This document shows, piece by piece, positions 10,001-18,900 of a stretch of 64,000 nt of DNA. Below the pieces are notes generated by a model. That model searched no databases. It had not been told where the DNA came from and saw only the letters and a list, made by a program, of their open reading frames with translations. Position 1 is the first letter of the stretch. Each line of letters opens with the position of its first letter. Made by a program: the position numbers and the translations under genes. The stretch lies in assembly GCF_007752135.1 (NCBI RefSeq), contig NZ_CP036298.1, positions 5,084,001-5,148,000 of the forward strand, written 5' to 3'. Origin of the DNA: Aureliella helgolandensis. Its GTDB lineage: Bacteria > Planctomycetota > Planctomycetia > Pirellulales > Pirellulaceae.

Positions 10001-12245
10001 CCGCGTCGATGAATCCCTGCGAGGGAACCACAACGGCGTTAGCTGGCAAAATGAAATCGACGCTGGATTGCGTAGTGTGGAAGTAGTGCGTTTTGGAAGA
10101 CAGCTCGAGGCGATAGAGCCCCACTTGAGAGAGTCCTTCGAACGCATAGCTTCCATCTGCCGCACTAACCGTTTTCAAGGCGGGGAGATCATCCTGAGTA
10201 CCAAATTCAGCGTCGTATCCGGCACCGGTGAGCGTTAGTTCGAATGTCGCGATCCCGGGATCGTCCGTGAGAAGTCCATCGGATTGCAGATCAAAAACGA
10301 CCCTCCCTAATACGCTACCCGGGGTCACGTTTCCAACCGCCAATTCCGACAAAGCTTCAACACTCTGCCCCAATTGCGGGTCTACCGCCAACGCATCCGG
10401 CACAAACAGGCTGCCGCCCACAACGTGCATGGTCGGAACCGGTGGAGTCGTTGCGAAACTACCAAGGGGCAGTGATTCGACAACTCGATAACTACCGTTA
10501 GGCAAGCCTACGAAGGAGAAGGTCCCAAACGGACCTGTCGTTGTCCGTGCATGAACGAAGTCATCTTGTGTGCCGACCAGTCCATCGTCGCCAAGATTCC
10601 ACAGCGTGAATTCTACTCCAACAAGGCGTGGATCACCGCTATCGTCAATTCCGTCCTGCGCGAGGTCATCGAACTTGTACCCGTGGATCTCTCCAAGGCG
10701 GATTCCTCCCAGGAGTGCTACAGAGCTCGATTCGTCGCCGAGCAAAACGCCGGAGGCATTGGATAGGGTCGGTAACACGTGGGGATCGTCAAACTCAACC
10801 GCGACCGTATAGGGCCCCGGCGGAAGCTCAGCAAAGTGGGCAGGAGCTGGACCACGGTAGACCAATTGCGTGGGATCTTGGGCGGCGGAGTCCAGGGTTA
10901 GAGTAGCCGTGATCGAGAATGGAGTCAGCGGCTCATCAACATCTTGGCTTCCATCCGCATTGCGATCGTGGAAGATATCGACGAGGAGCGAGTCGCCTAC
11001 AAACTCAAATGCACCAGAATCGGGAGCCAAGTCCGCTGTCCGCGAGCGGCCGCGTTGGTCGACAATCGGCTCCGCAGGATTCGGGGAAACGCGATTGCGC
11101 GCGGGACTGATTGCGAGTAGTGGGTGCACCGGTGTTGGACTCGCCGCGAACACTTGTAGCGGGGCTAGCCCAGCATCTAGAGGAGCGGCTGACGTACCGA
11201 CCAGATCATTCATCAATCCATTGACAAAACCACTGTCCAAAGTCGCAGCACCGATTAAGTTGCTGCCGAGACTAGTGAAATCCCCCACGACATCTGCTTC
11301 CCCTTGAGCAAGATTGTTGGAGACAATGGACGCATGAACCGTGAATGGCGATGAGCTTCCCCCACCCTCCCCACCTTGTGCCATCGGCGGCCCGGCAATG
11401 CCCGCCCCGGTTCCCGCCTGATTTTCGACAAGGGTCACATAGGTCAAGTTTACCAATTGCGCTGGAAAGCTAGTTTGATAGTAGATTCCACCTCCCAGCG
11501 TTTCCGCGGCATTTGCGGAGATCGTCGAGTTCTGGATCACCACGGTGCCAGAGCTGCCGGTTCGGAAACCACCCACGGCAATTCCGCCCCCCGCTTGATG
11601 TGCAAAATTGTTGCTGATCGTCGAATTGGCAATCGACAGGTCCCCCGACAAACTCTGTATCCCCCCGCCCACCGAGGCTTGATTGTCGTCGATCCACACG
11701 CTGTCCAACGTGGCATTGCCAGTATTCAACAGAGCACCTCCACCTTGCTGCAGCCCCGCATTGCCGCCCGTCAACCGCACCCCACTCAGACGCAGACTCG
11801 CTTCGGGGCCGACCTCCAACACGCGATCCACCACTGCGGTCGCATCGATCACCGTACTTCCAGAACCGGCACCTTCGATCACGACTTGCCCCAAGTCGAC
11901 GTCGAGATCGCCGAAAGCATCATCCCTCACATCATAGGAAGTTGAGTCATCGAACTGCTCCGTCAGTCGGTAGTTTCCTGCAGGCAGTAGGATCAGATCA
12001 CTATCGGGCAGGGCGTTGGCTTGCATGATCGCAGCGCGGAGCGATGTATTGCCACTTGCATCCAGAGCGAGACCATCGGCCAGATCAACATCGATCGTAT
12101 CGAGCTCGGTATTGACGGCGAAAGTGGCGAGCAGTTGCCGTGCCTCCAGACGCTCTGGGAACAGCAAGCGGCGCCGTGAACGAGAATCTCGAGAACTCTT
12201 TTGCCCGCGAACGAGTGGACGGAATGGGGCGTAAGCAGGTTTCAC
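7047..12245 (-). CDS. Giant cell-surface protein: CSLREA/beta-helix, SdrD-B-like, FG-GAP, dockerin and C-terminal metallopeptidase-like motif
   Basis: About 1,732 residues. I choose the GTG that has GGAG seven bases upstream; an in-frame TTG lies 30 bases earlier. The N-terminus holds a basic stretch and LEARQLLA, an export-linked motif common in planctomycete surface proteins. Then come a CSLREA-type segment (TSLRAAIMQANAL), a right-handed beta-helix with GGG turns, about five SdrD-B-like repeats (such as YKFDDLAQDGIDDSGDP), at least six FG-GAP/VCBS-like repeats (such as GDFNGDQWLDIAVGA), two dockerin type I repeats near residues 1512-1575 (VNGDGSISPVDALLVIN; TSGDGVLSPVDALNVIN), and at about residue 1685 HEFGHVLGVED, a zinc-peptidase signature of the HExxHxxGxxD kind seen in snapalysins and their relatives. 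It is probably a calcium-binding adhesin or surface enzyme. No operon partner is evident; it is divergent from the outer-membrane protein gene. Confidence 0.85.
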   Translation of the reverse strand: MKPAYAPFRPLVRGQKSSRDSRSRRRLLFPERLEARQLLATFAVNTELDTIDVDLADGLALDASGNTSLRAAIMQANALPDSDLILLPAGNYRLTEQFDDSTSYDVRDDAFGDLDVDLGQVVIEGAGSGSTVIDATAVVDRVLEVGPEASLRLSGVRLTGGNAGLQQGGGALLNTGNATLDSVWIDDNQASVGGGIQSLSGDLSIANSTISNNFAHQAGGGIAVGGFRTGSSGTVVIQNSTISANAAETLGGGIYYQTSFPAQLVNLTYVTLVENQAGTGAGIAGPPMAQGGEGGGSSSPFTVHASIVSNNLAQGEADVVGDFTSLGSNLIGAATLDSGFVNGLMNDLVGTSAAPLDAGLAPLQVFAASPTPVHPLLAISPARNRVSPNPAEPIVDQRGRSRTADLAPDSGAFEFVGDSLLVDIFHDRNADGSQDVDEPLTPFSITATLTLDSAAQDPTQLVYRGPAPAHFAELPPGPYTVAVEFDDPHVLPTLSNASGVLLGDESSSVALLGGIRLGEIHGYKFDDLAQDGIDDSGDPRLVGVEFTLWNLGDDGLVGTQDDFVHARTTTGPFGTFSFVGLPNGSYRVVESLPLGSFATTPPVPTMHVVGGSLFVPDALAVDPQLGQSVEALSELAVGNVTPGSVLGRVVFDLQSDGLLTDDPGIATFELTLTGAGYDAEFGTQDDLPALKTVSAADGSYAFEGLSQVGLYRLELSSKTHYFHTTQSSVDFILPANAVVVPSQGFIDAGDDSRRSLVELPQIAFGVMRWGALMGVTFDDLNADGDQFDSVVASQRDPGELNRGAQRIDLYDANDSQLLESTESSANADANLGYFLFEDLSSGNYALDQWLAPDRGLTSSETPFAVSPGVLYLAPGVQRDSELFPLEEFEVGLVQEVVQVQLAAGSRELVELSGNILDDLNADGTRDTNELGLAGWTVVLQRTTRTYYQDNLPDTRVAVTDASGNYALRVWPGEYEVAYLLQPGFEPTGPQARFSNYLGFESGSGSSVSKVSGVTLADLNADAVDDLLIVNDYADIVDKTSNIEILLSRDAAQRERVVLELGASARPQHVVAVDIDNDQDLDIVVAMVGRPQAALNGQTDAAYGDVVIFRNQSGQFERVTAAGTAASVPLPSGSQSRSVHDSLAGNGPSHISYGDLNGDNLMDLVVTNAIPYDVESNDQVSHAEDVSIVLQTSPGVFAKSQTLDLSTADLDAGVISTAVGDFNGDQWLDIAVGAPGSQRIEIYFGDSSGSFDATRVQYLTDVQRPTHLLAHNLDLDAAGTAELVVADYAANQIAVYSYDPQVGQLGDAPHRIDTIDKPQWLAIGDLNADGTPDIAASFASTNVVQPIFNLGNNRFALAATPDIAHNLQFTSTAPNGLNSAFGKLAIGNLDGNDFGDVAVAQFTSGVTAYLNLVDDYVAWRAARPSGDASILLGESHFVDFNAVGQQDATVEATAQVVSADRSYLIAAFTELGFEQHVAVTPFANVEIGQATQSGRRLTLAEAPRQLTQHNYRDPFDVNGDGSISPVDALLVINELNRGASSGASAVGLSAAYQVDTSGDGVLSPVDALNVINHLNGAHAEEASLLRRHQIEVQDLQPIATGLIEALRSAGLAADAVERLQSVDFVIGDLPGGTLAETVGRTVYVDSNAAGWGWFIDPKPADSLAFDSSIPANQSSRVDLLSTLAHEFGHVLGVEDSAATDLKFMEPRLEAGQRTISNALLDRLLVELLDEDLF

Positions 12246-12532
12246 GGTGCGTCTCCATGGGGCGTTTGGCAACAAAGTCCCAGGGATTATGACTCAACGC
12301 CTGGCATGATTCAACATTTGGAGGAATCGTTACAACCATCGCAGCTTACCAAGGCGCCGCCGCCGATCGCGCCGGTTGCAGCAATAATGGCGATTTTTCG
12401 ATGTGGAGTCCCCCCTATCGACTCAACCACCTTTGGGTATTGGGCCGATAGTAAGAGTTATGCCGTGAGAATTTTCGTGCCGTTTGCCCAGTTCTTTGCG
12501 CGACTCATCACCGCTCAGCCGGGATCTTCAAC

Positions 12533-14230
12533 ATGCAAAAAATCATTTACTACGCTATTGGAATCTTGCTGGCTGGAATGGCCTGGCTAGCGTCCCCCCC
12601 GCTGGTTCAGGCACAATCGCCCGTGCCGGAAGTGTGGCGAGCGTCAGCCACGGGCTGTGTTTGTGGGCGTTGGACCTGCCCAGCCTGCCAGCAGCGTATG
12701 CTCTGCCCGCCTCAGGGCTCGCAACTCCCGTACACTCCCCTTCGGCCCCAAGGGCCGGACGAATTCGGTTGGGGGACTCCTCCTTCGCAGGACTCCAATA
12801 CACTGAACTCCCCCTATTCCGTTGTTCCTCCTCCAGCCGGCTCTGGCGTTTCTCCGGGATCACCGTCGGTTGGCGGCCTTGATAACCAAGCGGCAGGATC
12901 AGGATTGGGTGGACTGGATTCCATCGACACCTCGAACCTGTTTGCATCCAATTTGGCAGCGGGCACCGCAGGCGGTTTCGGCTCTTCGCTCCGCGGAGCC
13001 ACCACGCCGGAAATGATGGGAGACTTCTTCGGTCCTGGTGCCATGGCTTCGATCATCGCTCAAACCTATGCGATCGACACCGACAATGTGCAACCTGGCG
13101 GGGGAGGAATCAGCATTCTCGAACTCGACGGTGACATGCCCGCCAATGACTTCTTTAGCACCGCACCAGCCATCGTCCACGGTGATGGTTCGCGGACGAT
13201 CGACCTGGATGCCCCCAATGATCCAAACGACGTGGCACGGCCAGCAGGAGCGGGATACACCTACCAATCGGGCCATGCAACTCAACAGGATTCAGGCAGC
13301 AACTGGGTGGGCAGCTATTCCTACGGAAAATCAATCCTCGTCCCTAGTGGCGGCTATGTCTTGGGGCGTTTGAAGATCGCCGAGAACTTCTCGCCCGTTC
13401 CACGCGACCGCGTCTTCTTCAACTACAGCCTGTTCAACAATGTTCCCCTGACGACCAACGGCACTTCCGTCAATCGCTTTACTCCAGGCTTCGAAAAAGC
13501 CTTCTACGACGGCCTACTGTCGCTCGAAGTCCGAAGCCCCTTCGGTGCAACGCTGAGCAGCGACATTCTGGCCGATGGAGTGACAGACACTCAACACGTT
13601 GAATTCGGAAACATGCTCTTTGCGTTAAAAGGGCTGATGATGGAACGCAAGAATTGGCTGCTAACCAGTGGTCTATCCGTTTCGGTTCCCACCGCAGACG
13701 ATACGCGTGTCCTGGCCGGTGATGGTACAGAGTTGCTACGCATTTCCAATGAGGCGGTGCATGTGATGCCCTTCCTCGGCATGCTCTACACCCCCAGCGA
13801 CAAGTTCTTTGCCCAGGGGTTAATGCAATACGATATTGACGTGAACGGCAATTCCGTTTCCGTCAATAATGGAACGGGACTCGCCAATATTGGATCAATC
13901 CACGACATGACGTTCCTATACCTCGACGCAAGCCTGGGCTACTGGCTGAAGAACAATCCCCGCGATACGACGAACATCGTGACAGGCATCGCGCCGATCA
14001 TGGAGTTCCACCTCAATCGTTCTCTCAGCAACGCTGATACTGCCTCCGACGGGATAACGCTAGTACAAAATCCGGTGCAAGAATTTGACAATCTCAATAT
14101 TCTGGGTGGCCTAATACTGAACATTCGCAATCGCTCGAGACTCGGTTTCGGCTACGCTGTTCCGTTGGGCAACGGCAGTGATCGCGTGTTCGACAGCGAA
14201 GCACGAGTAACTTTCAATCGCTATTTTTGA
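12533..14230 (+). CDS. Planctomycete outer-membrane beta-barrel-like protein with N-terminal Cys motif (paralogue 1)
   Basis: 565 residues. A clear signal peptide (hydrophobic residues 4-24, ending VQAQ) is followed by the motif CVCGRWTCPACQQRMLCPP, then a Pro/Gly/Ser-rich linker. A conserved block FGSSLRGATTPEMMGDFFGPG precedes about 330 residues of alternating polar/hydrophobic strands with many aromatic residues, ending in NRYF. A terminal Phe is the classical sorting signal of outer-membrane barrels. The next gene is a paralogue that matches over the Cys motif, the FGSSLRGATTPEMM block and the whole barrel. This copy carries about 90 extra residues (roughly 175-265) after the FFGPG block, Asp/Gly-rich and without similarity to the second copy. 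Function is unknown; family and location are inferred from sequence pattern. No strong ribosome binding site is seen. Confidence 0.75.
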   Translation: MQKIIYYAIGILLAGMAWLASPPLVQAQSPVPEVWRASATGCVCGRWTCPACQQRMLCPPQGSQLPYTPLRPQGPDEFGWGTPPSQDSNTLNSPYSVVPPPAGSGVSPGSPSVGGLDNQAAGSGLGGLDSIDTSNLFASNLAAGTAGGFGSSLRGATTPEMMGDFFGPGAMASIIAQTYAIDTDNVQPGGGGISILELDGDMPANDFFSTAPAIVHGDGSRTIDLDAPNDPNDVARPAGAGYTYQSGHATQQDSGSNWVGSYSYGKSILVPSGGYVLGRLKIAENFSPVPRDRVFFNYSLFNNVPLTTNGTSVNRFTPGFEKAFYDGLLSLEVRSPFGATLSSDILADGVTDTQHVEFGNMLFALKGLMMERKNWLLTSGLSVSVPTADDTRVLAGDGTELLRISNEAVHVMPFLGMLYTPSDKFFAQGLMQYDIDVNGNSVSVNNGTGLANIGSIHDMTFLYLDASLGYWLKNNPRDTTNIVTGIAPIMEFHLNRSLSNADTASDGITLVQNPVQEFDNLNILGGLILNIRNRSRLGFGYAVPLGNGSDRVFDSEARVTFNRYF

Positions 14231-14495
14231 TTCGAGAGAGCGTTCGCAAATATTGCCACAAAGGCAAGGCAGAGCACTTGGGTAAAAGAATACCTTTATG
14301 CCGATCTTTCGAGCGAGGCATGAGTAGGTTCGAGCCATTCGACGCTTTAGAGCGAACGAACATGCTCACGAAACACGACGTAACAGAGGGCAAGGTAACG
14401 ACCCCAGATGGGCGAGTTGCTGTACATCGAATCCTCGCTGCAAGAGGGCTCGCTTCAAGGATGACGCGAAATACAATTCCAGGAAGGAATTCTGC

Positions 14496-15920
14496 ATGTT
14501 CGGTCGCAGTATTACTACATTGTTTGCGCTGGCATTGACCAGCACTCCGCTGGCCTACGCGCAAACCGCAAATTTTTCAGACGGCGTGACGACTGCGTCC
14601 AGTAGAATCTGTCAATGTGGACGCTGGACTTGCCCAGCCTGCCAGCAACGAACGCTGTGCCCTCCCAGTGGATCGCAACCGCTAAACTGCCCTCCTAGCA
14701 TGGAAATTCCTGGTGTTCCCTACCAGTCTCCCTTGCCCTCCGTGATGGTGCCCCCTAGCCCCTCCGATTTGAATTCACCAGGTGAGGCACCCCCGACCAG
14801 TCCCTCTCCGCTGAGCGATCCAAACGTCGGCGCAATTCCTCCGCTCCCAACCCCGTCCCTCAATCCCAACACGGCCAATCTCTTTGCCGCCAACACAGCC
14901 CGTGGAGCGTCTGGCGCATTTGGTTCGTCCCTGCGCGGAGCGACAACGCCAGAGATGATGGGGGACTTTTTCGGTCCTGGCGGCGTTCCGTCGGTCTTTA
15001 ATCGTGACTCCTACACCTACAGCACTCCCATTCCCAGCGCTGGCTATGGAATGGGGCGGATGAAGCTTGCGGAGAACACCTCGCCAATTCCACGTGACCG
15101 AGTGTTCTTCAACTACAGTCTCTTCACCGGCGTTCCGCTGGCGAACGATCCGATCGACGTCAGCCGCTTTTCGCCAGGCTTCGAAAAGACCTTTTTAGAC
15201 GGACTGGCTTCCTTCGAACTGCGGACTCCGTTCGGCACAAGCCTCGACAACAATGTCATGGCCAATGGGGTGAATAGCGATAATGAGTTCCAGTTTGGTA
15301 ACCTCTTCCTGTCGCTTAAAGGCATTCTCCTGCAACAGGAGAATTGGGTGTTTACGGGCGGCGCGTCCCTCCTGCTTCCAACCGCAGCCGATACGCACGT
15401 TATCGATCCCATAAGCGGAAGCGAGTTCCTGCGTTTCGAGAACGAATCGGTACACATCATGCCCTTCTTGGGAGGTGCTTACACGCCCAATGATCGATTC
15501 TTTTCCCAATGGATGGTCCAATGCGACATCGATACAAATGGTACCCCCATCATTGATGTCGAAAACGACTCACAAAAGATTGGTACCCTACAAGACTTCA
15601 CCTTGCTCTACACCGACCTGAGCGTTGGTTACTGGGTTTACAAGGCGGCAGCCCGCAGTGGAAAAACCATTACAGGGATCGCTCCAATTGCGGAACTGCA
15701 CTACAACCGAGCCATCACTAGCGGAGACAGCGTTTCGAACGGCGATAACCAAATCTCGCAGATCATCTCAGACTTTGATAACTTGAATGCCCAGGTTGGA
15801 CTTATCTTCAACATTCGAGATCGGGTTCGCTTGGGACTGGGCTACGCCACACCATTCGGAAATAGTACGGACCGCGTGTTTGACAAGGAATTCCGCATAA
15901 CACTCAACCGTTACTTCTAA
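14496..15920 (+). CDS. Planctomycete outer-membrane beta-barrel-like protein with N-terminal Cys motif (paralogue 2)
   Basis: 474 residues, preceded by GGAAGG about 9 bases upstream of the ATG. It has a signal peptide (to about residue 24, PLAYAQ), the motif CQCGRWTCPACQQRTLCPP, a Pro-rich linker (about 60-130), the block FGSSLRGATTPEMMGDFFGPGG and a barrel-like C-terminal region ending in NRYF. The shared segments with the upstream gene (for example DRVFFNYSLF and GFEKTFLDGLASFELRTPFG) show a tandem duplication. The four Cys of the motif (CxC...CPxC) could bind metal or form disulphides. It ends convergently with the next gene, the two stop codons sharing four bases. Function unknown. Confidence 0.75.
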   Translation: MFGRSITTLFALALTSTPLAYAQTANFSDGVTTASSRICQCGRWTCPACQQRTLCPPSGSQPLNCPPSMEIPGVPYQSPLPSVMVPPSPSDLNSPGEAPPTSPSPLSDPNVGAIPPLPTPSLNPNTANLFAANTARGASGAFGSSLRGATTPEMMGDFFGPGGVPSVFNRDSYTYSTPIPSAGYGMGRMKLAENTSPIPRDRVFFNYSLFTGVPLANDPIDVSRFSPGFEKTFLDGLASFELRTPFGTSLDNNVMANGVNSDNEFQFGNLFLSLKGILLQQENWVFTGGASLLLPTAADTHVIDPISGSEFLRFENESVHIMPFLGGAYTPNDRFFSQWMVQCDIDTNGTPIIDVENDSQKIGTLQDFTLLYTDLSVGYWVYKAAARSGKTITGIAPIAELHYNRAITSGDSVSNGDNQISQIISDFDNLNAQVGLIFNIRDRVRLGLGYATPFGNSTDRVFDKEFRITLNRYF

Positions 15921-18900
15921 GGGCCAACCCAGCGTGGGACGCGGAGCCAAGTTGACGCGTTCCATTGTTCGGTGGGGGCGTCGGGAAGTGGAGCCAAGAT
16001 CAATTCAAGCTTCCCCTCAATGGCAGCCTCGGTGTAGAAGAATTCATGAACCACTTTGTTCGTGTGAAACTGATGTTCCGAAAAGGTGTCGGGAGCGGGT
16101 CGGATTTCTAAATGGACCAGCGGAGCCTCTGGCTGACGATGTTCAGAAACCACAACGCGGACACCTCCGGGTTCTCGCTGGGTTTCCACCGAGACCGTGA
16201 CCCCCTTGGCCACTTCCACGGGCTCTTGTCGAAACCGCGCTAGTGGAACAGCCTGCCGCTCGAGAACAGCTCTGGGCTGCATAGCCCACAGCCGAGCCTC
16301 TAGCCAGCTCTCCTCAAGTTCTGGCAAATTCTTGAGTGCGACCCGGAGTACCGGTGAGCGATGGTTTTGCTCCCACAATCCATCGGATGTCCAAGCTATG
16401 GGGCCCTCGCCCGCTTGCCCCGACCTTGCTCGGCGCACTTCCAGCAAAAACTGTTGTGGTCGGAACGACTGCTGCGTTTCGTCCTGAGACTGCCATAGGA
16501 GACGAACCTGTGGGACGGACCGAGGCACTCCGGTCAGCATTTGAGCCGCAAACATCTGCTCTCCGACCTTGATCTGACTCGTTTGCGCGTAGGCATCCCC
16601 TTCGTAAGGCATGAAGCTCAGTCCACGCGGGGCTCGGTATTGCAACTCCAGCGTCTCGCCTCCGAGCAGTTCGACGACACGGTGCTCGGTGGTGTTGTCA
16701 ATTCTCACCTCGAAGCGTCCCGGAAGCTGCGTTTGCTCCACATGCAGGGCGTCTGCCAAGCGAATATTCGCACCAATTGTTCGTCCGGACTCAAGATTCT
16801 TGACCGTGAAGCTATCGCGAGCGATCGAATTGCGAAGCTGTTCTGCCAAATTATTGTTATTGGCACCGTAAACCTTGCCCCCCGTCTTTGCGGCGATCTC
16901 CCGGAGCTTGCCGACTCCACCTGCTTTGCCAATAAAATTGAAAGGCACAAAATCGATGCTCACCCCTTGAGCCCGTGCTATGACATCTTGTTCATTGTGG
17001 ATGTATTCGTTGGGAACAACGAAATAGCCGCGTGCTTTCGCATTGGCCTGCACACCATCGGCGAAGGGAAAGACGTTGTCCTCACCGTCAGTGACCACCA
17101 CCACCCGCAGGTCTCCTCGAAAGCCATCGCGCCGGTTCAGCAACAAGTCAATCGATTGAATGATAGCCTCATACAAGGGCGTCCTTCCAAAGTAGGTCAG
17201 CTCCCCAAGCATGCTTTCTAATTCATTCACAACCTGCGGCGAGGGTTGCACGAGATCTTGTAGAATTTCCACATCGGCGTAGGGCCGGCGTTTTTTGCCT
17301 TGCCAGTCGGAGTGCAGGTCGGATGCGTCGGTATCGTATTCGGAAGTGTGCCCAAATGCGACGACCGCTATCTGCGACTCGGCATCGAATTGTTTGCCCA
17401 ACTCCCGGATTACTTCCAACAGAGTATTCTTGGCCTTCTCCATAGGTTTGGCTTGCATCGATCCAGAACAATCCAGGACGAAGACCACCCGCGCTGGCTT
17501 CGCTTCCGCTTCGACGCGCAGAGTGGTAGCTGCCGCCGGTTCGGTCTGCCAAGCCAGGGTGATGGGCGGCTCCTGCCGGTAGACCGGTACTTCCGCGCTC
17601 GCCTCGTGTCCACGAAACCAAGCCAACACCGCGTGACTCCCCTCGGGATACCCTTGGGTGCTGAGCGAAATTTCCTGAGGCTTCTGTGCCAAGGAGCCAG
17701 TCTTCATTTCTAGCTGCGCGCGGTTATCCGCAATGGGTTGCAATTGCGCGGAGTGACCGCCCACCGCCAGCCGCAACCAGGAACTTCCTGTGGGAAACGA
17801 GTCTAGTTGCAACTCCCCATGCCACTCGTTAGCCCCTGGAGCGGCAATCTTCCAGGAATCCAACACGGATTGCCAACTCTGGCTGCGTTGAGCTACTGCT
17901 TGGTGAAAATCCTGGCTCATCGCCAACGGGCCCTGAGGAGGCAAGCGAGCGGCAATGGCTTGCCACGCTGCAGAACTTCCCAACAGAAACGCTTGATGCT
18001 CTGCTTGCGGCAGCCGCGGAGTTTTCCAAAACTCGGTGAGGGCTCGTCGAGTCTGCCAGAGAGCATACTGCTGATTGCACACAGCTTGATGCAATTGCTC
18101 TGGAACGGGCACGATCGTCAATCGATCAGCGGGCAAGACTGCACCAATCAGCCGAGCACGAAATTCGGCCGCAACTAAGTCTCCCTCGGCTTCGCCAATT
18201 TGCAACGGGTCGAGACTATCCATCCTGTCGATCGCCGCCACGCATTCGTCAGCCAGTTGTTGCGGCAACGCAACCTCCGCTCGCCGCAATTCACCTCCCC
18301 AGGCTGCCAATCGTCCGCGAGCCGTGGTCAAAGCAACAGGAGTTTGTAGTTGTCGACCGCCCAGTGCAAGACTTGCGAATTGCAGCGGTGCATAGGCTTC
18401 CTCCCAACTTGAGGGCAATTCATTTACCTGCCATAGTGCGGACTCATCGACACCCTCTGTCAAAATATTTTGACAATAGTTCTCCAACTTATCCTCGCTG
18501 ACGGTGCCGCTAAAATCCCGGAAACGGTTTTGCAAAGCGTTGTGCAAGCGTCCGCGACTCTCAAGCTCCATCCCTCTGAAGAGAGTCGGACGCAATCCTA
18601 AGCTCAACACCAAGTTACCTAGGGGCAGACGCTGTCCTTTGGCGCTGACATCCAGCAAGTCGTACATGCAACGCGAATAGGCAGCTACCAATTCTTCAAA
18701 GTCGTGGTCGAGCTGGTCCAACATAGAATCCAGCGGCACTTCACCAACACTCAATTGCCTCTGTAGCTCCTCCAGCTGCACCAGCAATTGCCGAGACCGG
18801 TCCCAGGCAGCGGTCGGAGACAACGGTTGTAAGCGGGATAGTGGCGAGCTGAGCCATTCCGCCAACACCGGCAATTCAAGAATCAATTCATCGCGTATTT

